From contig CP186339.1 in assembly GCA_049347715.1 (NCBI GenBank), forward strand, positions 434,001 to 498,000: a stretch of 64,000 bases of DNA, in the 5' to 3' direction. Position 1 is the stretch's first letter; each line of letters opens with the position of its first letter. This DNA comes from Thalassotalea_B piscium_A. GTDB taxonomy: Bacteria > Pseudomonadota > Gammaproteobacteria > Enterobacterales > Alteromonadaceae. Under the pieces are notes generated by a model, which searched no databases, was not told the DNA's origin, and saw only the letters and a list, made by a program, of their open reading frames with translations. Both the position numbers and the translations under genes were made by a program. Shown here piece after piece: positions 23,918 to 32,513 of this stretch.

Positions 23918-24715
23918 CTACTTAAAAACGTGTTCGTCACCTGGAAAATTACCATTACTCACTTCAGAAATATATAGCTCGATAGCTTTTTGAATATCCC
24001 CAGTGTCAACTAAGAAATTACGTGAGAATTTCGGCATATAGCTACAAGAAATACCTAAGGCATCATGCATTACTAATATTTGACCATCAGTATCTTTACC
24101 TGCGCCAATACCTATTGTAGGTATGTTAATCGCTTCAGAAATGACTTTTCCTAAATCACCAGGAATACATTCCAATACTAATAACTGAGCACCTGCATCC
24201 TCTAATAATTTAGCGTGTGCAACCATCTCATCTGCTTGAGATTGTTCACGTCCTTGTACTTTAAAACCACCAAAAACATTGACAGATTGTGGGGTTAACC
24301 CTAAATGAGCACAGACAGGAATTCCTCGTTCTACCAAGCCTTTAATGGTATTAACTAACCATTTTCCGCCTTCTATTTTTACCATGCTAGCACCGGCTTG
24401 CATTAACTTAGCGGCATTGATATAGGCTTGCTCTGTTGTGGCATAACTCATAAAAGGCATATCACTGATAATGAGTGTTTTTTCTACGCCACGTTTTACA
24501 CACTGGGTATGGTAAACCATATGTTCAATATCAACAGGTAAAGTATCATCTTGCCCTTGCAACACCATGCCTAGAGAGTCACCAATTAATATGGCATGAA
24601 TGCCCGCTTGATCAAATATTTTGGCAAAACTAGCATCATAGGCGGTGATAGTTGATATTTTTTTACCTTCTTGCTTCATTTTACGTAAAGTAGCTGTGGT
24701 TATTTTTTTCATCAT
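23918..24715 (-). CDS. panB: Ketopantoate hydroxymethyltransferase
   Basis: The 265-residue enzyme makes ketopantoate from 2-ketoisovalerate and a tetrahydrofolate one-carbon unit. Motifs at the active site include ITAYDASFA, LIGDSLGMV, VKIEGG and GIGAGKDTDGQILVMHD. It begins with two ATG codons; the second is used as readily as the first. It is separated from folK by 70 bases, the widest gap of the operon, so an internal promoter is possible. The reaction uses a folate cofactor, and folK, of the folate pathway, precedes it. Confidence 0.97.
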   Translation of the reverse strand: MMKKITTATLRKMKQEGKKISTITAYDASFAKIFDQAGIHAILIGDSLGMVLQGQDDTLPVDIEHMVYHTQCVKRGVEKTLIISDMPFMSYATTEQAYINAAKLMQAGASMVKIEGGKWLVNTIKGLVERGIPVCAHLGLTPQSVNVFGGFKVQGREQSQADEMVAHAKLLEDAGAQLLVLECIPGDLGKVISEAINIPTIGIGAGKDTDGQILVMHDALGISCSYMPKFSRNFLVDTGDIQKAIELYISEVSNGNFPGDEHVFK

Positions 24716-24785
24716 ATTTCCACTAAGTTATAATAAAGTTACACGGACTCATACTTATAATTTAAGACATTATAACTGAGTGACG

Positions 24786-25280
24786 CTAATCACGCAGCTT
24801 GCTATGAACTTTAAGTCCATTGATGTCAATATTACTGGCAAGCATTGATAGCGCATCGCCATTGGGTAATCGTAACTGAGGTGCTATTTCTACTAAAGGA
24901 ATTAATACAAATTCTCGTAAATGGAGCCCATAGTGAGGGATAGTAAGTCTTTCATTTTCGATGCATTGCTGGCCAAATAATAAAATGTCTAAATCAAGGA
25001 TTCTGGCTCCCCAACGATTACCTTTACGCTCTCGACCCGCATTAGTTTCAATTGTTTGTAAACAATCGAGTAATTCAATTGGTGAAAGTGAGGTCTCGAT
25101 AGCGGCTACAGCATTCATATAATCAGGTTGGTCTTGAGGGCCCATTGGTCGACTATAATACAAGGAGGAAACTGACAGTAACTGACTTTTATCAATTTGT
25201 TCAAGATGCGTTAAGGCACTATGAATTTGTTGTTTAGGATCTGCTAAATTACTGCCAATGCCGATATAAGCGACGGTCAT
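24786..25280 (-). CDS. folK: Dihydropteridine pyrophosphokinase (folate synthesis)
   Basis: The 164-residue HPPK transfers pyrophosphate to 6-hydroxymethyl-dihydropterin. Family motifs are GIGSNLADP at the N-terminus, the RPMGPQDQPDYMNAV loop, the RWGARILDLDILLFG metal and pterin segment, and the LPNG C-terminal region. It starts 4 bases after the pcnB stop and is certainly co-transcribed with it, as in other gammaproteobacteria. Confidence 0.96.
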   Translation of the reverse strand: MTVAYIGIGSNLADPKQQIHSALTHLEQIDKSQLLSVSSLYYSRPMGPQDQPDYMNAVAAIETSLSPIELLDCLQTIETNAGRERKGNRWGARILDLDILLFGQQCIENERLTIPHYGLHLREFVLIPLVEIAPQLRLPNGDALSMLASNIDINGLKVHSKLRD

Positions 25281-25284
25281 ACAT

Positions 25285-26697
25285 TTACTCTATGGTGTCT
25301 GATGAACTTGTTTTAGCTGATGGCTTGCGTCTTTTACGTGGTGTTCGTCTTGAGCCTGGAGCTTTAACCACTGACTTAATCATCAGCTGCTGAGTTTCTA
25401 GATTACTTTGTTGAAAGTCTGTCCACCATTGCGCAAGTTTTTCAAGCTCAGTATTTTCTGTTTCAAGCTGTGATCGTAGCAGCAAGAAATCGTATCCTGC
25501 TCTAAATTTGATATGCTCAAATGTTTTAAATGCTTTTTTGCCTTCGCGGCGTTCCAATTTTTCTTGTAAAATCCAAATATCTTTCATTACAGCTTGGAAG
25601 CGTTTAGGGATTGCAATACTTCGCTGTTGCTCTGACATAACGTCATGGTAGGCAGCAAAAAACATATCTTGCGGCGTTAGCGTTGTGGTAGCTTTCAGTT
25701 GCGTTATTTTTTGTTGTAGTGGATACCATAACATTGCAGCGAATAAAAAGGCGGGTGTAACGCGCTTGTGATTATTGATGCGATTATCTGTATTTGTTAA
25801 TGCCGTGGTAATAAAGTCATTTAAATAAGGATGGTCCTGACTTTTTAATGCTTGATCAACGATAGGAAAAAAATAAGCAAAAAGTTGATATTCGCATAAC
25901 TGTTGAAAATTAACTAACGCTTTACCCGATAAAAAGAGCTTATTAAATTCTTCGAACATTCTGGCTGGCGGAATGTTAGCCATAAGCGGCGCTAAGGTTT
26001 TTATGGGTTTTTTACTTTCTTTACTAATTTGCATATTAAGTTTTGTGGCAAAACGAATTGCTCTTAACATACGTACGGGATCTTCTCGATAACGTGTTTC
26101 AGGATCACCAATAAGACGGATTTTTTTATCACTGATATCACGAATACCATTAGCAAAGTCATGGATAGTAAAGTCTTTAGCACTATAATAAAGAGCGTTT
26201 ATGGTGAAATCTCTACGTTCAGCATCTTCTTCTATAGAACCATAAATGTTGTCGCGTAATAGCATGCCATGTTCGCTTTGCTTAGAATTTTTTTGGCATT
26301 GTTGTTGTTTTTCGGATGCATTATCATGGTGGCCGCGAAAAGTAGCCACTTCAATAATATCACGACCAAAGACAATATGAGCTAATCTAAAACGACGACC
26401 AATAAGTCGACAGTTTCTAAAAAGTTCTTTAATTTGTTCAGGGGTTGCGTTAGTGGCAATATCAAAATCTTTTGGCTCAATACCAAGTAAAATATCTCGC
26501 ACACCACCGCCGACAAGGTAAGCCTCGAAGCCTGAACTATTAAGTCTATTGAGTACTTTTAGTGCGTTAGTACTTATGAATTTACGGGAAACAGGGTGTT
26601 GATCACGAGTCAACACAGTCGCATTATTACTGTTTGATTTACTTTTCACTTTGTTTTTTGTGAATACTTTTTTACACAAATTGATGACTTTTTTAAT
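25285..26697 (-). CDS. pcnB: Poly(A) polymerase I
   Basis: The enzyme adds 3' poly(A) tails that promote RNA decay. The nucleotidyltransferase core (GGGVRDILLG, then DFDIATNATPEQ) and tRNA-nucleotidyltransferase-like RNA-binding region RRRFRLAHI are conserved; the basic C-terminal tail (RRTPRKRRK) fits RNA binding. I place the start at an ATT codon (26697-26695) with AGGA 7 bases upstream: E. coli pcnB is known to start with AUU, and the residues from here (IKKVINLCKKV) align with its N-terminus. The first conventional start in frame, TTG at 26736, has no ribosome-binding site. The exact start therefore needs proof. Product about 470 residues. Confidence 0.9.
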   Translation of the reverse strand: MKKVINLCKKVFTKNKVKSKSNSNNATVLTRDQHPVSRKFISTNALKVLNRLNSSGFEAYLVGGGVRDILLGIEPKDFDIATNATPEQIKELFRNCRLIGRRFRLAHIVFGRDIIEVATFRGHHDNASEKQQQCQKNSKQSEHGMLLRDNIYGSIEEDAERRDFTINALYYSAKDFTIHDFANGIRDISDKKIRLIGDPETRYREDPVRMLRAIRFATKLNMQISKESKKPIKTLAPLMANIPPARMFEEFNKLFLSGKALVNFQQLCEYQLFAYFFPIVDQALKSQDHPYLNDFITTALTNTDNRINNHKRVTPAFLFAAMLWYPLQQKITQLKATTTLTPQDMFFAAYHDVMSEQQRSIAIPKRFQAVMKDIWILQEKLERREGKKAFKTFEHIKFRAGYDFLLLRSQLETENTELEKLAQWWTDFQQSNLETQQLMIKSVVKAPGSRRTPRKRRKPSAKTSSSDTIE

Positions 26698-26778
26698 AAC
26701 GATATCCTGACAGGCACTATTTTTATTGCCGCGCAATAATATACTAGTCAGCTAAAAAAGAGAATGGAAAAGCGGCAA

Positions 26779-27684
26779 TTATTGCTGATCAATTGTAATT
26801 TTATGACGTTTTGGCACTTGGTTAATTTGCCAATGGGAAATTCCCCAATCAATTATTTGCGAAACACTGGCGTTTATTAGTTGTAAATCTGGTTTTTGCC
26901 CTAAAAATGTCAATGCTGCCACTAGTGATGTTTGCGGGGAAGCATTGTTAATGGCTGGCGCTTTATTTTGCTTACTTAATTTATAACCTTCATTGGTTAC
27001 TGCCAAAGGAATGTGCCCATACTGTGGAGGCTGTTTAGCTAATGTTTGAAATAAAGTTAATTGTCTCATAGTGGGTTCTAGTAAATCACAACCACGAATT
27101 ATATGAGTAATGCCCTGATAGATATCGTCAGCCACTACTGCTAACTGATAGGCAAAGAGTCCATCTTTACGGTGAATAATAAAGTCCTCTTGGGCTAATG
27201 CGAGATCACCACTAATTTCACCTTGAATGATATCGGTATAATGAGCAATCGGATGATTATTGATTAATCTAATGGCTGCCTGATGTTGAGCACAGTGCCG
27301 TTGACGGCAATAGCCAGAATATATTCCCCCCATAGCTTTAACGTCAGCTCGTGTGCATTGGCAATAATAGCAATGATGACTTTTATGAAGACGATTGAGT
27401 AAAGCAAGATAACGTTCACTTTGTTTACTTTGATATAAAACCGATTCATCCCAATGTAAACCGTGGGCTTCTAATGTGGAAAGTATGTGGTCACTTGCCC
27501 CTTTCAATTCTCTAGGGGGGTCAATATCTTCGATTCGTACTAACCAAATACCATTGTTTTTACGAGCATCTAGGAAGCTAGCAAGAGCAGTGATCAGTGA
27601 ACCAAAGTGAAGTAATCCGGAAGGGGAGGGAGCAAAGCGACCACGATATTGTTTATCGGATCGCTCTAAAAGCTTACTGTTCAT
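26779..27684 (-). CDS. gluQ: Glutamyl-Q tRNA(Asp) synthetase
   Basis: This 301-residue enzyme resembles the catalytic half of glutamyl-tRNA synthetase and glutamylates queuosine in tRNA-Asp. The HIGH-like motif is APSPSGLLHFGSL (about 18-30), the KMSKS equivalent is KLSKQN, and a zinc site is visible as CYYCQC with a later YCRQRHC. There is no anticodon-binding domain, as expected. It lies between dksA and pcnB, in its usual gammaproteobacterial place. Confidence 0.96.
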   Translation of the reverse strand: MNSKLLERSDKQYRGRFAPSPSGLLHFGSLITALASFLDARKNNGIWLVRIEDIDPPRELKGASDHILSTLEAHGLHWDESVLYQSKQSERYLALLNRLHKSHHCYYCQCTRADVKAMGGIYSGYCRQRHCAQHQAAIRLINNHPIAHYTDIIQGEISGDLALAQEDFIIHRKDGLFAYQLAVVADDIYQGITHIIRGCDLLEPTMRQLTLFQTLAKQPPQYGHIPLAVTNEGYKLSKQNKAPAINNASPQTSLVAALTFLGQKPDLQLINASVSQIIDWGISHWQINQVPKRHKITIDQQ

Positions 27685-27697
27685 CGAATGTGGCTAC

Positions 27698-28138
27698 TTA
27701 GCCCGCCATTTGACGTTCTTTTATTTCTGCTAAAGTTTTACACTCAATACATAAATCAGCTGTTGGTCTAGCTTCTAAACGACGAATGCCAATTTCAATT
27801 CCACAAGAATTACAGAAGCCAAAATCATCGTCTTCAATAAACTGTAATGTTTTTTCAATTTTCTTTATCAGTTTACGTTCACGATCTCGGGTACGTAATT
27901 CTAAGCTAAATTCTTCTTCTTGAGCTGCTCTATCAACAGGATCAGGAAAGTTTGCTGCTTCGTCTTGCATATATGTTACGGTGCGATCAACTTCCTCACG
28001 TAATTGTATGCGCCATGCATCAAGAATCTTTTTAAAATGCTCTAATTGTTCAGGACCCATATACTCTTCGTTAGGTTTTTCCTGATATGGTTCCACGCCG
28101 GCTAATGCCAAAATACCTAAAGCTTTTTTGTTTGGCAT
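27698..28138 (-). CDS. dksA: RNA polymerase-binding factor DksA
   Basis: The 146-residue factor works with ppGpp in the stringent response. It has the coiled-coil finger (about residues 30-105) with the tip Asp-bearing DEAANFPDPVDRA segment and the four-cysteine zinc site (CNSCG and CIECK). The ATG at 28138 has AGGAG upstream; an in-frame extension to 28201 is not needed. It heads the block dksA-gluQ-pcnB-folK-panB-panC, and sfsA lies upstream, the standard arrangement. Confidence 0.97.
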   Translation of the reverse strand: MPNKKALGILALAGVEPYQEKPNEEYMGPEQLEHFKKILDAWRIQLREEVDRTVTYMQDEAANFPDPVDRAAQEEEFSLELRTRDRERKLIKKIEKTLQFIEDDDFGFCNSCGIEIGIRRLEARPTADLCIECKTLAEIKERQMAG

Positions 28139-28279
28139 GCTAATTCTCCTAATACTCAGTAGACCAAGGGGCAAATCTATTTTGTCACCCGTTGACTGCA
28201 TGTGCCAATTATCTAATACACCTAAATTATTCAGGACTATATTGCGCCACAGTAAATAGAAATCAAGTATATAATGAAA

Positions 28280-28307
28280 ATATAATTTCTTTTTAAATCA
28301 AATCAAT
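28280..28307 (-). promoter_or_regulatory. Candidate sigma70 promoter of dksA
   Basis: On the minus strand TTGATT and TATATT are separated by 16 bases, about 140 bases before the dksA start. The region is AT-rich and other boxes can be drawn, so the match is only suggestive. No gene was found between dksA and sfsA. Confidence 0.3.
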
Positions 28308-28460
28308 CTCTTAGCGAGAAAAAGACCAGATTGAGATAAAAGCATTTATCTGCAAGCCTGCTCTTTTAGCAAGTTTTTATAGGTGCCGTCAATGTTTATC
28401 TTTAATTTCAGCGATTAGTTTCTGTGATAAACCGCCTTACTTAGTCAATATTTAGCATAT

Positions 28461-29177
28461 TTAGTCGAGTATTACCGGTAACATTTTATCAAGAGTTAGC
28501 TCAAAACCATTTTCAATGGGGGTATATTTTCCTTTGATGGCGAGTATCTCTACTCCTTTATTTTTAGCTGCCGCTAAAAGCTTAGTGTATTGAGGATCAA
28601 TATAGTCAGCAGGCTTGACTGAATTTATACCAGAATGGAGAACAGCAAACAGTAAAACCGCTTTATGACCTTGCTCAACCATCTCAATGAGCTCACGTAA
28701 GTGTTTTTGTCCACGTGCTGTGACCGCATCAGGAAAATACCCTTGATTGTGGTGCAATAAAGTCACACTTTTTACTTCGATATATACAGAGTTATTGTTG
28801 TTATCTTGTAGCTTGAAATCAATTTTACTGTTCTCATTGCCATATTTTACTTCGCGCTGTAATGATTGGTAATCTAAAAATTGTTCGATATGGCCTTGTC
28901 GAATAGCTTCTTCAACTAATTGATTGGCGCGCAGTGTATTCACACAAATAAAGTCACCTTGCTGAGTTTGCGTAATTTCCCAACTAAAGGGATATTTACG
29001 TTTAGGATTTGATGAGGTGGAATACCAAATGGTATCACCTGGTGTTGCACAGCCGGTCATCGCACCAGTATTAGCACAGTGGGCAATATGAACTGAATCA
29101 TCGGGTAAGGTTATGTCAGCTAAGAATCGTTTGTAGCGTTTTATTAAAATTGCTTTACTAAGAGGTGTGAAAATCAA
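28461..29177 (-). CDS. sfsA: SfsA-family sugar fermentation stimulation protein
   Basis: The 238-residue protein has the SfsA layout: an OB-like N-terminal part with RYKRFLADI and a PD-(D/E)XK nuclease-like C-terminal part whose residues lie around SKIDFKLQ and VYIEVKSVT. The E. coli protein binds DNA and was named for an effect on maltose metabolism; a nuclease activity is suspected from the fold only. The sfsA-dksA neighbourhood is conserved across gammaproteobacteria. Confidence 0.95.
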   Translation of the reverse strand: MIFTPLSKAILIKRYKRFLADITLPDDSVHIAHCANTGAMTGCATPGDTIWYSTSSNPKRKYPFSWEITQTQQGDFICVNTLRANQLVEEAIRQGHIEQFLDYQSLQREVKYGNENSKIDFKLQDNNNNSVYIEVKSVTLLHHNQGYFPDAVTARGQKHLRELIEMVEQGHKAVLLFAVLHSGINSVKPADYIDPQYTKLLAAAKNKGVEILAIKGKYTPIENGFELTLDKMLPVILD

Positions 29178-29382
29178 AAGAATAAGCCCTTAAAATCGTT
29201 GTTTTTACATAATACTTGATTTGATTTGTAATAGTTATATTCACTTGATGTTCGCAGCGAATAAATGTCATGTGATTTTTGTTAAATGCGATTTTTTATT
29301 CGGATATTATGATAAACTTTTACACACTAATACGATTATCTTTAGTCGATAAATAACCCTTAATATAAGGAAGTCTATACCT

Positions 29383-30672
29383 ATGTCTTCAGTGACCAAT
29401 ATCTTTTTAACTGCAACTCAATCTTCTTCGCAGTGGCAGAGTGACAATCTTATACAATTTGTTAATGATGATATTCATATATACCTTGATGAAAGCTGTG
29501 CAACACCATTGCAAATTATTCAAAAAGCAGCTCGTAATATTGAAAAGCTAGGTGTGAAAAATGCGCGGTTACAAGGCGACTTATGGCAAGTTGAGTCTCA
29601 ATGGGCGTTTGCGTTAGGTTTTACCTGTGTGGGGAAATTATCTAACATAGAGTTTACGGGTAGTTCAGAAACCATCAATTCATTAAATGATAAATTAGCG
29701 GTTTATGCTTGGTCTCGTGACTTAACCAATCAAACTCCTAGTCAATTAACACCATTATTACTTGCTCAACAAGCTCAAGATTATATTTCAGCACAAGCAC
29801 CGGCTTATGTAACAACGCGAATTATTCGTGGTGAAGAATTAGCCGACGAAGGATGGGTAGGTGTTTATAACGTAGGTAAGGGAAGTATTAATCCGCCTTG
29901 TATGCTTGAAATTGACTATAATCCAACAGGTGATGAACAAGCTCCAGTTACGAGTTGTTTAGTTGGCAAGGGAATTACCTTTGATAGTGGAGGCTACAGT
30001 TTAAAATCCAGTGTTGGCATGTTTCATATGAAATGCGATATGGGAGGCGCGGCTGTTGTTACAGGCGCTTTAGCTTTTGCGATTCGTCAAGGATTAAACA
30101 AACGTGTTAAATTGATTTTATGTTGTGCTGAAAATATGGTGAGTAGCCATGCCTATAAACTTGGTGATGTATTAACTTATAAAAATGGCGTAACGTGTGA
30201 AGTTGCTAACACAGATGCGGAAGGCAGAATTGTTCTTGCTGATGGTTTGTTAATGGCGAGTGAAAATAACCCTTCTTTAATTATTGATGCTGCAACCTTA
30301 ACGGGAGCAGCTGTGCTGGCCACAGGTGGTGATTATACCGCGCTGTTTGCTTTAGATGATGCTGCTGCAATGCAAGCGAAAAAAGCGGCTGAAACTGAAA
30401 ATGAACCATTATGGCAATTACCACTAGAAAAATGGCATCAAGATAAATGTCCTTCAGCATTTGCTGATACCGCCAATAGTCGTCCTGTACCCGGTGGTGG
30501 TCCTGGTGGCGCAAGTAATGCGGCTGGTTTTTTATCGCGTTTTGTTGATGGCAAAGGTTGGTTACATTTCGATTTAGCTGCGGCATATAATGGCAGTGCC
30601 AACGACCAGTGGGCCGTTGGAGCCACAGGGTTAAGTATTGCTACTATTGCTAATCTTTTATTAGCCCAGTAA
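29383..30672 (+). CDS. pepB: Leucyl aminopeptidase family M17 (PepB type)
   Basis: The 429-residue cytoplasmic aminopeptidase has the M17 signature NTDAEGR and the metal-binding sequence GKGITFDSGGYSLK followed by MKCDMGG. Its N-terminus is short compared with PepA, matching PepB. It probably cleaves N-terminal residues from peptides with two metal ions per subunit, as a hexamer. It ends at a terminator shared with a convergent gene. Confidence 0.94.
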   Translation: MSSVTNIFLTATQSSSQWQSDNLIQFVNDDIHIYLDESCATPLQIIQKAARNIEKLGVKNARLQGDLWQVESQWAFALGFTCVGKLSNIEFTGSSETINSLNDKLAVYAWSRDLTNQTPSQLTPLLLAQQAQDYISAQAPAYVTTRIIRGEELADEGWVGVYNVGKGSINPPCMLEIDYNPTGDEQAPVTSCLVGKGITFDSGGYSLKSSVGMFHMKCDMGGAAVVTGALAFAIRQGLNKRVKLILCCAENMVSSHAYKLGDVLTYKNGVTCEVANTDAEGRIVLADGLLMASENNPSLIIDAATLTGAAVLATGGDYTALFALDDAAAMQAKKAAETENEPLWQLPLEKWHQDKCPSAFADTANSRPVPGGGPGGASNAAGFLSRFVDGKGWLHFDLAAAYNGSANDQWAVGATGLSIATIANLLLAQ

Positions 30673-30684
30673 TTTTGTATACAA

Positions 30685-30720
30685 GTTTGGCATTCTGTTT
30701 TTATGGAATGCCAAACCTTT
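30685..30720. terminator. Terminator between convergent genes
   Basis: GTTTGGCATTC and GAATGCCAAAC form an 11-bp stem around a 10-base loop. The T-tract is weak on both strands. It sits between pepB and the convergent gene ending at 30719. Confidence 0.7.
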
Positions 30721-31138
30721 AAGTTTTCACCTCGGCTGTTTGTTCCCTGACATAATCTTGCAGCCAAGAACGGGCACTTTCAATATTGCTAAAAACATGA
30801 AAGGTTAGCTGACAGGTTTGATAAATACGGCGTAGTTGTAACTGTTGTAGATCTCCCGCATTACTATTCATAATAACGCTAGCATTAGCTATCATGCCTT
30901 GCTTTATCCGATATTTAGTGAGCTCAATTAAATCAAGTTCAACATCCGGTGTAAAAATACTATTGCCATAAAAAGTGGCTAATAACCCCCAGGGTTTTTG
31001 GTTAAACAACTTACAGGCGTTATACATATCTTGTATATATCTTTGAGACGCTTCGGCATCGAATGGTCCTCTGGCGTCAAGAAGCAGAATGTTTTCAAAG
31101 TACTCTATGGTGTATTGATCATATTCTGCAAATTTCAT
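30719..31138 (-). CDS. Small SpoIIAA/STAS-like protein
   Basis: This 139-residue cytoplasmic protein alternates strands and helices in the SpoIIAA/STAS-like way: an initial strand IEYFENILLLDARGPFDAE, then YIQDMYNACKLFNQKPWGLLA, and a late FHVFSNIESARSWLQDYV. This last pattern (F-x-x-I-x-x-A-x-x-W-L) is typical of the small STAS-like proteins of marine gammaproteobacteria. Function unknown. A related layout occurs at 37621-38016. It is not in an operon. Confidence 0.6.
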   Translation of the reverse strand: MKFAEYDQYTIEYFENILLLDARGPFDAEASQRYIQDMYNACKLFNQKPWGLLATFYGNSIFTPDVELDLIELTKYRIKQGMIANASVIMNSNAGDLQQLQLRRIYQTCQLTFHVFSNIESARSWLQDYVREQTAEVKT

Positions 31139-31394
31139 TGTGTTATTCCATTACTCAAAGAAGAACCATTATAGATAACAACTTTTAGCTTGTTTGCCAA
31201 GTAAGCATAAATTCGTCAAGTTGCAAGTTTAAATTATAAAACGTGTAAAAAGGACGGTGCAAGATAGTTGTACGTTTGTATTATTTGTTTGATTATTGAC
31301 CATATCTATATGAATTAAAAAGGTTTGTTTTATTTTTATTGTTTGAATTTCGAACGTCAGCTTTCTTTACAGTAGTGTTTTTTATAAATAAATG

Positions 31395-31438
31395 AAAAAA
31401 TAAAAAGCCAACAAAAACAATCATTTGTTGTTGTTGGC
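31395..31438 (-). terminator. Orphan minus-strand terminator
   Basis: Minus-strand GCCAACAACAACAA pairs with TTGTTTTTGTTGGC (13 of 14 pairs), followed by TTTTTATTTTTT. No minus-strand gene ends here: the nearest minus-strand gene upstream is thousands of bases away. It may end a small RNA or antisense transcript from the 31.4-32.3 kb region. The flanking gap (31139-31568) holds no protein gene. Confidence 0.7.
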
Positions 31439-31466
31439 GTAATTCGTGCTTGGCCGCGTGGCTTTT

Positions 31467-31515
31467 GTTAATTAATAGAGTACATCAAGGGATATTTCCG
31501 TATTAATTAATTAAC
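31467..31515. repeat. Inverted repeat before the PEP-CTERM gene
   Basis: GTTAATTAATA and TATTAATTAAC (11-bp arms, within a longer AT-rich run) face each other about 50 bases before the PEP-CTERM gene. They may mark a regulatory site, but the sequence is simple and could arise by chance. Confidence 0.35.
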
Positions 31516-31568
31516 ACGCTTTTTTAAAAGCTTAAATTTCTTATTTTTAAAATATAAAGGATATATAA

Positions 31569-32282
31569 ATGAAAAACATAATTACTGGTGCCGCTTTACT
31601 TTTAGCAAGTTCATCTTCATATGCAGGTTTAATCCAAACAACAGAAACTGATGAATTTGGTATTCAAGGTAGTTCACAAAGTGTAAATATTAATAATTTA
31701 AATGAAGTATTGTCGGTTGCAGGATTCAATGCATCACTAGGCTCTTTATATAGTGTTACTGTTAATTTATACGGTCAAATAGATAGTAATGGTTCGATTC
31801 AAAATAACCTTACTGATTTATCACGTGCATCTTTAGATATTTTATTGAGCAAAGATTGGTTAGTATCGTCGTCATTCGGTACTGACTACACGTTTGCTAA
31901 TGCTTTTAGCACTATTTGGAGTGGTGAAAGTTCTGCTGTAGGTACTTATACATTAGGTCAAGGTGATATTTTTTCTTACTCGGCAACTAGTGGCGAAATG
32001 TTTCAATCAATAACATTTACTGGTAGTGATTTATCTTTTTTTACTACGGGTAATAATGTTGACTTTACTTTCACTACTGACATTATAAATAACTTTCAAA
32101 ACCAATCTACAGGTGCGTCTAACGACTTTACTAACAAGAATACTACAGCCTCTTGGGGTAAAGTTGAAGTTTCTTATAGCTATGACAACGGTATAACTAC
32201 TGTTTCAGAGCCTGGTACTTTAGCTATTCTAGCATTAGGTTTGATGGGTTTTGCAGCTAGCCGTAAAAACAAATCAGTTTAA
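31569..32282 (+). CDS. PEP-CTERM sorting domain protein
   Basis: The 237-residue protein has a Sec signal peptide (to about residue 19) and the PEP-CTERM tripartite tail: a Pro-Glu-like SEPGT motif, a hydrophobic stretch LAILALGLMGFAAS and a basic RKNK end. Such tails are processed by an exosortase in organisms that make exopolysaccharide. The middle is Ser/Thr/Asn-rich and beta-stranded with no named domain. No exosortase gene is in the window. A regulated, extracellular role is likely; nothing more specific can be said. Confidence 0.88.
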   Translation: MKNIITGAALLLASSSSYAGLIQTTETDEFGIQGSSQSVNINNLNEVLSVAGFNASLGSLYSVTVNLYGQIDSNGSIQNNLTDLSRASLDILLSKDWLVSSSFGTDYTFANAFSTIWSGESSAVGTYTLGQGDIFSYSATSGEMFQSITFTGSDLSFFTTGNNVDFTFTTDIINNFQNQSTGASNDFTNKNTTASWGKVEVSYSYDNGITTVSEPGTLAILALGLMGFAASRKNKSV

Positions 32283-32336
32283 TATTCCAAATGGATAGTG
32301 AATAAATAGCATAAGCTTTTTAAGCTATATGTTAAG

Positions 32337-32372
32337 TATGAAGCACTATAATATAAGTTATGGTGCTTCATA
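32337..32372 (+). terminator. Hairpin after the PEP-CTERM gene
   Basis: TATGAAGCAC and GTGCTTCATA form a 10-bp stem with a 16-base loop. The T-tract is weak, so it may be a terminator or only a stabilising stem. Confidence 0.55.
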
Positions 32373-32513
32373 ATTATTAAATAATTCCCTTAGTACTCCT
32401 AAATTTTTTACTCAACTAGCTAATAAAAGACCTAAAAGTAATTTCCTTTTTAATAAAAGTTTTTTGCTATAATGGCGCAACATTGCTAATCAAAAATAAC
32501 CGAAACGTTATCT

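Noticed and set aside
24726..24777. Inverted repeat AGTTATAAT/ATTATAACT between folK and panB
   Set aside because: The 34-base spacing and very AT-rich sequence make chance likely; only a possible internal promoter region is noted.
28141..28201. N-terminal extension of dksA
   Set aside because: The AGGAG site lies directly before the internal ATG and the extension does not fit the DksA family.
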